Part shown: in pieces, positions 7,692-14,443 of the stretch
How positions within the stretch are numbered: the first letter of the stretch is position 1
How the letters are laid out: each line of letters starts with the position of its first letter
Assembly (NCBI GenBank): GCA_041488155.1
Contig: JBGPOS010000051.1
Span: forward strand, 1 to 29,279
Length of the DNA: 29,279 nucleotides
Origin: JBGPOS01 sp041488155
GTDB taxonomy: Bacteria > Chloroflexota > Dehalococcoidia > Tepidiformales > Tepidiformaceae
Reading direction: 5' to 3'
The notes under the pieces: model-generated
Database searches by the model: none
The model's input: only the letters and a program-made list of their open reading frames with translations
What the model was told of the DNA's origin: nothing
Position numbers and translations under genes: made by a program

Positions 7692-8684
7692 ATGAGGAGC
7701 CGCCCACCTGGATCGTGGCAGGCGTGGAAGGTCGCCCTGGGTGGTGGACTGATCGCCTTTGCGTTAAGCGTTGGGGTACTTGCGTTCGTCGTCGCCGATG
7801 CGGTCCGTCCGGCGCACGGCCGAACCCGCGCGGCAGCTGCCGTCGCGCCCTCAGGCGGGCGACCGGCGCCCTCGCCGGCTTCCGACGACGCAGCCGGGGA
7901 AGCGCCCGGGCAGCCCGCGCCCGAAGCCGTTGCCTTCGAAGACGCCGCACTCGCCGCAGTCATCGAAGCGACCCTCGGCCCCGACATCGAACACTTTAGT
8001 GTCGCCGTCCGGCGCTTGAACGACGGACGCGGCGCCAGCATCAACGCTGGCACGGAGTACTACGCTGCAAGCCTCTTCAAGCTCGCCGTCGCCTATGAAG
8101 CCGAGCGGCGGCGGTCGGAAGGGTCCCTCGACTTCGACCAGCCGCTCCAGATCACCGAAGCCGACGCCGCTGAGGACCTGGGCACCCTCGGCGATCTCGA
8201 ACTCAGCCCGGAAGGCACCCTGTCCATAGGCGCTGCAGTCGCTGCCATGATCACGATTTCGGACAACTCCACCGCGGTCGCGCTCCTGCACCTCCTCGGC
8301 GGAGATGCCATCGACCAGACCCTGCTCTCCCTCGGCCTCACTCACACCTCAGTCAACACCATTGATCTCCCCACCAGCGCAGGAGACATGGCCCTTCTCA
8401 TGGCGGCCATCGTCAACGGCCAGGGCCTCGGACCGGACGAATCAGCCGAGCTTCGCGCGCTGCTCCGGCAGCAGCGTACGCGTGACGGCATCCCCTCCGT
8501 CATCCCGGCGGGTATCGACGTCGGGAACAAGACGGGCACCTGGCCCGGCGCCACTCACGACGTGGCCTTCGTCGACGCGCCGCGCGGACGCTATGTCATA
8601 GCGGTGCTTTCCGACCGTGACTGGGACTGGGAGCCGATCGCTCGCCTGAGCCGTGCCGTCTTCGAGGAGATGGAACGGACATAG
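7692..8684 (+). CDS. Membrane-anchored class A beta-lactamase-related serine hydrolase
   Basis: The 330-residue protein has one N-terminal membrane segment (about 13-35, no cleavage site seen), an Ala/Pro-rich linker (about 40-80), and a penicillin-recognising domain. The three active-site motifs are present: SLFK (Ser127, Lys130), SDN (190-192) and KTG (280-282). The ExxLN loop that supplies the deacylating Glu166 of true class A beta-lactamases is absent; the place reads THTSVNTIDLPTSAGDM. The protein is therefore more likely a D,D-peptidase-like or other serine hydrolase on the outside of the membrane than an antibiotic-degrading enzyme. GGAGG lies 5 bases before the ATG. It sits between a methyltransferase and a PIG-L deacetylase without an obvious pathway link. 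Confidence 0.85.
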   Translation: MRSRPPGSWQAWKVALGGGLIAFALSVGVLAFVVADAVRPAHGRTRAAAAVAPSGGRPAPSPASDDAAGEAPGQPAPEAVAFEDAALAAVIEATLGPDIEHFSVAVRRLNDGRGASINAGTEYYAASLFKLAVAYEAERRRSEGSLDFDQPLQITEADAAEDLGTLGDLELSPEGTLSIGAAVAAMITISDNSTAVALLHLLGGDAIDQTLLSLGLTHTSVNTIDLPTSAGDMALLMAAIVNGQGLGPDESAELRALLRQQRTRDGIPSVIPAGIDVGNKTGTWPGATHDVAFVDAPRGRYVIAVLSDRDWDWEPIARLSRAVFEEMERT

Positions 8685-8744
8685 CGGGGCTGGTTTGCCG
8701 GCCATCGCGCCGCGGCGCCTTCGCCAGACGGACTGCTCAGGCGT

Positions 8745-8750
8745 TACGAT
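8745..8750 (+). promoter_or_regulatory. -10 box TACGAT of the PIG-L gene, leaderless type
   Basis: TACGAT fits TANNNT and ends 8 bases before the ATG at 8759, and no Shine-Dalgarno lies between. This spacing puts the transcript start at or next to the ATG. No clear -35 box is visible. Confidence 0.4.
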
Positions 8751-8758
8751 TTCCCACC

Positions 8759-9616
8759 ATGAGCAATCGACGAATCCTCGCGGTCTATGCCCATCCCGAC
8801 GACGAAGGCCAGGCGACCGGGGCGCTGGCCGGCTTCATCCGCGCTGGCGACGCTGTCACCCTCGTCTGCGCAACTCGCGGTGAGGTAGGGGAGATCAGCC
8901 ACCCGTCTCTGGCCACTTCGGAGAACCTCTGGTACGTCCGCGAGCTGGAGCTCCGCGCCGCGATGGGGCAAATCGGCCTGTCCGACGTCCGATTTCTGCC
9001 CTACCGGGACAGCGGGATGGCCGGTACCCCGGAAAACGAAGACGAGCGCAGCCTGCACATGCAGCCTGCCGACACAGTTGTCAGTGAACTCGTTGCCATC
9101 ATCCGCGATGTGCGCCCGCACCTTGTCTTCACCTGGGATCCCTCTGGAGGCTACGGCCACCCGGACCACCTCGCCGTCCATCGCCACACAGTGGCGGCCT
9201 TCGACGCGGCGCCGGATCCGGTCGCCTTCTCCGGCGGGGGCGATCCCTGGAGCCCCGAACGTCTCTACTGGGGCGCCCGCACCATGAAGACGTTCGCCAC
9301 CATGTTCCTGGAGCTCGAACAGCGTGGACTTCTGCCTGAGCCTATCGACCCGGCCCGGCGTGAGCGTTTCGACCGGGCGATGACCGAGCCCGACCCTCCG
9401 TGCAGCGTGGTTTACGATGCCGGGCCTTTCGCTCCCCTCAAGCGGCAGGCGGCCGGCATGCATCGCAGCCAGTTCGGCGAGAACAGTCTTTTCGCCCGTA
9501 TCCCCGAAGAGCTTCGCCAGCGGTTTTACGGCGAAGAGCGCTATTACCAGGCTCGGCCTTCCTGGCCGGAGGGCGCTCAACCCGTTCGAGGCTTCGACTC
9601 CTTACGCATGGACTGA
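8759..9616 (+). CDS. PIG-L/LmbE family N-acyl-sugar deacetylase, MshB/Mca-like
   Basis: The 285-residue protein has the zinc site AHPDDE (His12, Asp15, with Asp14 as catalytic base) and the second zinc motif HPDH (134-137). It also has YRDSGMAGTPEN (82-93), a stretch typical of the MshB/Mca branch. That branch removes the acetyl group from GlcNAc-inositol during mycothiol synthesis or cleaves mycothiol conjugates; the related BshB enzymes serve bacillithiol. Other LmbE proteins act on natural products or GlcNAc lipids, so the substrate is uncertain, and no other thiol-synthesis gene is in the window. The start has no Shine-Dalgarno and a -10 box close to it. The NfuA-like gene follows in the same direction, with its own -10 box at 9653. 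Confidence 0.88.
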   Translation: MSNRRILAVYAHPDDEGQATGALAGFIRAGDAVTLVCATRGEVGEISHPSLATSENLWYVRELELRAAMGQIGLSDVRFLPYRDSGMAGTPENEDERSLHMQPADTVVSELVAIIRDVRPHLVFTWDPSGGYGHPDHLAVHRHTVAAFDAAPDPVAFSGGGDPWSPERLYWGARTMKTFATMFLELEQRGLLPEPIDPARRERFDRAMTEPDPPCSVVYDAGPFAPLKRQAAGMHRSQFGENSLFARIPEELRQRFYGEERYYQARPSWPEGAQPVRGFDSLRMD

Positions 9617-9685
9617 TTTCGCGTCCGAACACCGGCGCCTCCCGAAATGAGCTACGCTGGTCGGAGTCACTTCCGGGAGCGATCG

Positions 9686-10285
9686 ATGTCGGCCGACAAG
9701 GAACGGGCACCGTCCATCACGCTCACACCCTCGGCGGTAGAGAAGCTGACCGAGGTCGTGGGGGCTCAGTCTCGCCCTGTGGCCGGGTTGCGACTGCAAA
9801 TCGCCGGCCGCCAGGGCGGCGAGTTCCAGCACATCCTCAGCCTGGTTGAGCACGAACCCGAGGGCGACACCCTGGTCGAGGTCGAGGGTCTTCGAGTCTT
9901 CGTTGATGGCCGTAACGCCGAATACCTCGACGGCATTCAAGTCCACTACGAGTATCGGGGCCCCAACGTCAGTGGCCTCCATTTCATGAACCCCAACCCT
10001 CTCTGGATCGGCGAGCCCGAGGTCCTGATCCAGCAGATCCTGGACTCCGAAATCAACCCGGCGATCGCCTCGCATGGGGGATACGTCAACCTTCTCGGCG
10101 TCGAAGGCCCCATCGCCTTCGTCGAACTCGGTGGCGGATGCCAGGGCTGCGGCATGGCCGACGTCACCCTCAAGCAGGGCATCGAAGTCGCCATTATCGA
10201 AAAGGTCCCGGGCATCGAACGCGTGGTTGACCAGACGGATCATGCGGCCGGCCAGAACCCGTACTTCCAACCAGCGAAGAAGTAG
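9686..10285 (+). CDS. NfuA-like Fe-S cluster carrier (degenerate A-type domain plus NifU domain)
   Basis: The 199-residue protein joins an N-terminal HesB/IscA-type domain (about 10-104, ITLTPSAVEKL to LHFMNPN) that has lost all cluster-binding cysteines to a C-terminal NifU domain (about 112-190). The NifU domain keeps CQGC (Cys152 and Cys155), which bridges a [4Fe-4S] cluster between two subunits. This is the layout of E. coli NfuA, which delivers clusters to enzymes including radical SAM proteins. A TACGCT -10 box lies at 9653-9658 and GGGAG lies just upstream of the ATG at 9686. The radical SAM gene starts 10 bases after its stop, so this carrier may serve that enzyme in particular. Confidence 0.88.
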   Translation: MSADKERAPSITLTPSAVEKLTEVVGAQSRPVAGLRLQIAGRQGGEFQHILSLVEHEPEGDTLVEVEGLRVFVDGRNAEYLDGIQVHYEYRGPNVSGLHFMNPNPLWIGEPEVLIQQILDSEINPAIASHGGYVNLLGVEGPIAFVELGGGCQGCGMADVTLKQGIEVAIIEKVPGIERVVDQTDHAAGQNPYFQPAKK

Positions 10286-10295
10286 TCCAAGGCCT

Positions 10296-11732
10296 ATGCG
10301 CATCCTCCTGGTCTCGACCTACGAGATGGGACATCAGCCGCTGGGGCTCGCGGCGCCCGCCGCAGCTCTCCGCGCGGCCGGTCGCGATGTGGAATGTCTC
10401 GATCTTGCGGTTGCGTCGCCAACCCCTGGATCCCTCGAATCAGCGGAGCTGGTGGCCGTTTCCGTCCCCATGCATACCGCCGGGCGCCTCGGAGTCGCAT
10501 TCGCTCGGCGCCTGCGCAAGCTGAACCCGAGGGCGACAATCGCCTTCTACGGTCTCTACGCCGCCCCTCTGTACGACGAACTGGTGGGCTCGTCCATCGC
10601 CGATGCCGTCATCGGGGGCGAGTACGAGCCCGGCCTCGTCGCCTTGGCGGACCGGCTGTCGTCGGCAACCGCCAGTGCGAAGCCCCTCCCCGGCGTCGGT
10701 CCCCTTCCGCGATTCGGTAGGCAGCGATTCCTCGTCCCGGACCGCACGGGCCTCCCCGGCCTCGACCACTACGCGAGGCTCGATACCGGCGACGAATTGC
10801 GCCTCGCCGGCTACGTCGAGGCCTCTCGAGGCTGCGCACACACCTGCGCTCATTGCCCAATCACCCCTGTCTACGGAGGCCGGCTTCGCCTGGTCCAGCC
10901 CGAGGTCGTGCTCGCGGACATCGAGCAGCTTGTCGACTTCGGGGCGGAGCACATCACCTTCGGCGACCCGGACTTCTTCAACGCCGTACCGCACTCCTTC
11001 GCTATCGCCGCCGAGACGCATCGTCGCCACCCGCACCTCACGTTCGATGTGACGATCAAAGTCGAGCATCTCATCGAGCATTCGCCGCTTCTAGCAAAGC
11101 TCCGGAAGCTCGGCTGTCTCTTCCTCACCTCGGCCTTCGAATCGACCGACGATCTGGTCCTCGCTGCGCTCGAAAAAGGCCACACCGGAGGCGACCTCGA
11201 TCGCGTCGTCGCGGACTCGTCGCGGCACGGCATTGTCATCCGCCCGACCTGGGTGGCTTTCACCCCATGGACCACGCTCCGGAGTTTTGTCGACCTCCTG
11301 GAGTTCGTTGAAGGCAACGGGCTGGTGAGCAACGTCCAGCCCGTGCAATACGGTCTGCGCCTGCTCTTGCCGCCCGGGTCACCATTGGTTGCGACGATCA
11401 ACGAACAGGGCAGACTCGGGGCTTTCGAGCCGGAACGCCTGAGCTTCTCCTGGACCAACCCCGACCCGCGCGTCGACGCCCTTCAGGCCGAGATCGCGGC
11501 CATCGTCGAGTCGGCAGCCTCGACTGATGATGGCGCGGGCCGCCCTTCGCCCGTCGTCGCTTTCGCCCGGGTGAAGCGAGCCGCGCTCGCAGCACTCACC
11601 GGCCGTGACTCGGAGGTCGCGGTCGACGTCCAACATCGAGCGCACGTGCCAGGTCTGACCGAAGCCTGGTTCTGCTGAGCGGAGCCCACCGGGGGCCAGT
11701 TGGCCCCGCTCGAAAACGCCCTCGGCGTCTGA
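10296..11732 (+). CDS. B12-binding radical SAM protein with predicted selenocysteine tail (C-U-A-E-P)
   Basis: The N-terminal part (about 1-125) resembles a cobalamin-binding fold (RILLVSTYEMGHQPLGLAAPAAALRAAG) but has no DxHxxG. The radical SAM domain follows with CAHTCAHC (Cys180, Cys184, Cys187). Read conventionally the protein ends at residue 460, a Cys. The next codon is TGA (11676-11678), followed in frame by Ala-Glu-Pro and 14 more codons up to TGA at 11730-11732. The tail F-C-U-A-E-P matches what I recall as the CUAEP/CCAEP-tail radical SAM family, in which U is selenocysteine. A hairpin fitting a bacterial SECIS starts inside the TGA. Total predicted length is 478 residues. The reaction of the family is, to my knowledge, unknown. 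The start ATG at 10296 follows the NfuA-like stop by 10 bases with AAGG upstream. Conventional gene finders would end it at 11678. Confidence 0.85.
11676..11712 (+). promoter_or_regulatory. Predicted bacterial SECIS hairpin at the in-frame TGA
   Basis: The outer stem pairs GAGCGG (11677-11682) with CCGCTC (11706-11711), perfectly. The inner stem pairs GGCC (11694-11697) with GGCC (11702-11705) around an AGTT loop (11698-11701); an alternative extends it to GGGGCC/GGCCCC. The apical loop begins 20 bases after the TGA, within the range of E. coli-type SECIS elements. There is no T-run behind it, which argues against a simple terminator. It lies wholly inside the extended reading frame. Confidence 0.65.
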
Positions 11733-11736
11733 TCGC

Positions 11737-12984
11737 CTAATCGATTTCGAAGCGGAGCGCAGCGTGGGCGGCACGAAGCGCGGCTTCGACCGCGTCCGGC
11801 GATGGCCCCTTCGCAAAGATGAACCCCAGGTATTCGTCCCCCTCCGGTAGCGGGACGACTTTGCTTCCCGGCCGGAGGGTAATCGTGACCGATTCGATCA
11901 GCGGCTGCGCTTCGGCAGCCTCCTTGCCGGACACCGAAACGAGCGTACCCCCGGTGGGTATAGGAATCATCATAACCCCGGCGGCCATGGCCTCCCGCTC
12001 CAAATCGGCGGCCGAGGCGCCGGTTGCGTGCCTGAGGATGATTTCCTCCAGTGACATCCCGGTCCCGAAGCTCAGCGTCCGCGAGCAGAGCCCACCGATG
12101 GAGCGCGCCGCGACATCGATCACGAACGCCCCCTCGTCGTTGAGCCTCAGCTCGGCGTGCAGCGGCCCATCTCGAAGGCCGAGCGCCGCGGCCGCCCGCT
12201 GGGCCGTGTCCTCGACAACCTTCTGGTCCGCAACCGGCAGCCGGGACGGCGCGACATAAATCGTTTCTTCGAAGTACGGCCCCGTGAGCGGGTCTGGCTT
12301 ATCGAAGAGCGCGAGCGTCGCCAGCCTGCCGGCCGTGAGGATGCCCTCAAGCGCTACTTCGATGCCCGGGATGTAGCCCTCGACCAGGATGCTGTCCGCC
12401 AGCCTGCCGCACTCCCGTGCGACGACCGGGTCGCCGAGAATCTTCTTCACCCGCTCGAACGCCGCCACGAATTCAGCAGCGTCGTTCGACCGTATAACTC
12501 CCCTGCTCGCCGAGAGCGAGAGCGGCTTCAGGACAACGGGGAAGGTTAGGCCCTGCGCGACGCTCGCGGCGTCGAGGCGGGTCTTGACCAGCCACCATGA
12601 CGGCGACGGTAGTCCGGCCGCTGCCAGTCTCTGGCGGAGGATGTGCTTGTTCCGCGTCGCTTCGACCGCGGCCACCGGGTTGTGTGGGAGTTCGAGACGG
12701 CGCGATGCATGCGCCGCCAGCCGCGCCCCGGCATCGTCGACGGCGAGGATCGTGTCAAGCGGAAAGCGTTCGGCGAACGCCTCTACCTGGCTCGCCCCGG
12801 CTTCCGGATCGGCGAAGTTGAGCGCTACCTGCTTGCCCGGCTGGAGCTCCTGCAACGGATGCCGCTCGTCGGATCCCACCACCACGTCAATGTCCAGGCG
12901 TGAGGCAGCCTCCATGAAGTCAGGCGCCCGGTAGCTCGCGCCTGGAATCAACAACATCACCCGCCGCCGGGAAGCCTTCGCCAT
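11737..12984 (-). CDS. ATP-grasp domain carboxylate-amine/thiol ligase-like protein
   Basis: The 415-residue protein has an N-terminal Rossmann-like pre-ATP-grasp domain (RRVMLLIPGASYRAPDFMEAASRLDIDVVVGSD, about 7-39) and an ATP-grasp core. The core shows FPVVLKPLSLSASRGVIR (nucleotide-binding lysine and loop), ILVEGYIPGIEVALEGIL, and the metal-binding strand FVIDVAARSIGGLCSRTL. Such enzymes form an acyl-phosphate and couple it to an amine or thiol. It resembles the carbamoyl-phosphate-synthase-like/PF13535 branch; the substrates cannot be read. It converges on the radical SAM gene with only 4 bases between the stops if the selenocysteine reading is right, and the pairing may be functional. 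The start at 12984 is preferred: TACAAT lies 6 bases upstream, and the frame extension to 13059 is low-complexity. Confidence 0.85.
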   Translation of the reverse strand: MAKASRRRVMLLIPGASYRAPDFMEAASRLDIDVVVGSDERHPLQELQPGKQVALNFADPEAGASQVEAFAERFPLDTILAVDDAGARLAAHASRRLELPHNPVAAVEATRNKHILRQRLAAAGLPSPSWWLVKTRLDAASVAQGLTFPVVLKPLSLSASRGVIRSNDAAEFVAAFERVKKILGDPVVARECGRLADSILVEGYIPGIEVALEGILTAGRLATLALFDKPDPLTGPYFEETIYVAPSRLPVADQKVVEDTAQRAAAALGLRDGPLHAELRLNDEGAFVIDVAARSIGGLCSRTLSFGTGMSLEEIILRHATGASAADLEREAMAAGVMMIPIPTGGTLVSVSGKEAAEAQPLIESVTITLRPGSKVVPLPEGDEYLGFIFAKGPSPDAVEAALRAAHAALRFEID

Positions 12985-12990
12985 CGCGCC

Positions 12991-12996
12991 ATTGTA
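12991..12996 (-). promoter_or_regulatory. -10 box TACAAT of the ATP-grasp gene, leaderless type
   Basis: On the minus strand TACAAT is followed by six bases and then the ATG at 12984. No Shine-Dalgarno is present, so the mRNA probably begins at the start codon. The -35 region is not recognisable. Confidence 0.45.
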
Positions 12997-13072
12997 CTTG
13001 CCACAGATACGCCGGTTGCGAGGCGGCGCTGCGCAGGCCCAGAATGGCCCACCCGCCACCCGGAGGACCGAG

Positions 13073-13891
13073 ATGACTTATCGCGACATCCTTTTCGAAG
13101 TCGAGGACGCGACGGCGATCATCACTCTTAATCGCCCGGCTCGATTGAATGCCTGGACCGACACGATGGGCGCCGAGTTCAAGGACGCCCTCCGGCGAAG
13201 CGACGCCGACCCGGGAGTGCGGGCAGTGATCCTGACTGGCGCGGGTCGCGGATTCTGTGCCGGGGCAGATATGAGCACCCTCAACGACATCGCCGACGCC
13301 GGCCGTGAAGAGGCCCCGCCGGATGACGCTTCCGCCGACCCTCTCGAGCGCAATTACCGCCAGCGCTTCTCGTTCCCCCTCGCCACCCGCAAACCCCTCC
13401 TCTGCGCCGTGAACGGCGCCGCAGTCGGCCTTGGAATGGTCGCCACCCTCTACTGCGATGTCCGCTTCGCCTCGGAACAGGCACGCTTCGGGACCGCCTT
13501 CGCCTCACTCGGGCTCGTCTCTGAACACGGCGTGAGCTGGCTGCTGCCACGGATCGTCGGCACTGCGAACGCCCTCGATTTGCTTTACTCGGCGCGCATC
13601 ATTCAGGCCGACGAGGCTCTGCGCATGGGCCTCGTGAACCGCGTCGTCCCTCACGAGGAGCTGCTGCCCGCCACCCGCGAGTACGCCGCCTACCTCGCGG
13701 CCCACTCCTCGCCCCGCGCCATGAGCCTGATGAAACGGCTTGTCTACGACGCACAGTTCACCGACCTCGCGACGGCCACACAAGCGGCGAACGCCGCCAT
13801 GGCCGGCAGCTTCACAGCCCCCGACTTCAAGGAAGGGCTTGACGCGTTCGCTGAGAAGAGGCTGCCGCGCTTCCCGGCCCTGGACGCCTAG
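13073..13891 (+). CDS. Enoyl-CoA hydratase/isomerase family protein
   Basis: The 272-residue protein has the crotonase signature: ITLNRPARLNAW (about 17-28), the first oxyanion-hole segment GRGFCAGADMSTL (58-70), and the second, CAVNGAAVGLGMVATLYCDVRFASEQARFG (111-140). At the catalytic positions the usual first Glu (as in FGQPE) is missing (FGTAF), while Glu151 in LVSEHGVSWLLPR sits where PaaG-like isomerases and related enzymes carry their single acid. It may thus be an isomerase or a one-acid hydratase of fatty or ring-derived acyl-CoA. CGGAGG lies 6 bases before the ATG at 13073. It is divergent from the ATP-grasp gene and converges with the MOSC gene. Confidence 0.88.
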   Translation: MTYRDILFEVEDATAIITLNRPARLNAWTDTMGAEFKDALRRSDADPGVRAVILTGAGRGFCAGADMSTLNDIADAGREEAPPDDASADPLERNYRQRFSFPLATRKPLLCAVNGAAVGLGMVATLYCDVRFASEQARFGTAFASLGLVSEHGVSWLLPRIVGTANALDLLYSARIIQADEALRMGLVNRVVPHEELLPATREYAAYLAAHSSPRAMSLMKRLVYDAQFTDLATATQAANAAMAGSFTAPDFKEGLDAFAEKRLPRFPALDA

Positions 13892-13903
13892 CGCCAGCCG
13901 CCG

Positions 13904-14434
13904 TTACTGGAAGTCCCGGGGCCAACGGAACGTCCGGATTTGCTGGCGTTGGAGCCGGTCTCCCGCCGATTCCTCAAAGACCGTCACGGGATCCGCAGTT
14001 TCGATCTCGCCGCCCGTGAGCACTCGCGCGTACACGCGGCTCGAACCCGGGTGCGTTTCCTGGTTGATCCTGTCGATGTCTCCATCGCTGAACCAGCGGG
14101 CGTTCTTCCAGCATGGAGATGCGTAGTCGGTGATCTCCACCAGTACTTCGCTCCCCAGCTGAACCCGCACCCCCGGGAGCATGTTGCCCCAGTCGACGCC
14201 GGACGTCGTGATGTTTTCGCCCGTGCAGCCCGGCCAGACATCGTGCCCTTCGGCTCGGAGCGCTTCGATCACTTCTACAGCCCAGAGGCAGAGAGCTTGC
14301 TCCGGCCGGCCGTGACTTCGGCGATCGTTGTGACCGTCGCCTGCAACACCCCGCTCCGTCACCGTCGCCCGCTCAAGGGGCAGCTTCGGCACGCCGCCGC
14401 GCGAGACGCTTATCTGGAGGATCGTCCCGGGCAT
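13904..14434 (-). CDS. MOSC domain protein
   Basis: The 176-residue protein is a free-standing MOSC domain, the fold shared with the C-terminus of molybdenum cofactor sulfurase and with YiiM/YuaD. Visible signatures are GVAGDGHNDRRSHGRPEQAL (29-48), GENITTSGVDW (72-82) and the conserved Cys108 in YASPCWK. MOSC proteins bind molybdopterin or carry sulfane sulfur, and some reduce N-hydroxylated compounds. The ATG at 14434 follows the stop of the halogenase-like gene by 9 bases, so they are likely co-transcribed. TAGAAT, of which the first three bases are that stop codon, lies 6 bases before the ATG and could also start a leaderless message. Confidence 0.88.
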   Translation of the reverse strand: MPGTILQISVSRGGVPKLPLERATVTERGVAGDGHNDRRSHGRPEQALCLWAVEVIEALRAEGHDVWPGCTGENITTSGVDWGNMLPGVRVQLGSEVLVEITDYASPCWKNARWFSDGDIDRINQETHPGSSRVYARVLTGGEIETADPVTVFEESAGDRLQRQQIRTFRWPRDFQ

Positions 14435-14443
14435 AGCGAAATT

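Noticed and set aside
11692..11707. GGGGCC/GGCCCC hairpin as a bidirectional terminator between converging genes
   Set aside because: No T-run follows on either strand, and a SECIS function explains its place just behind the TGA better. It is not fully excluded.
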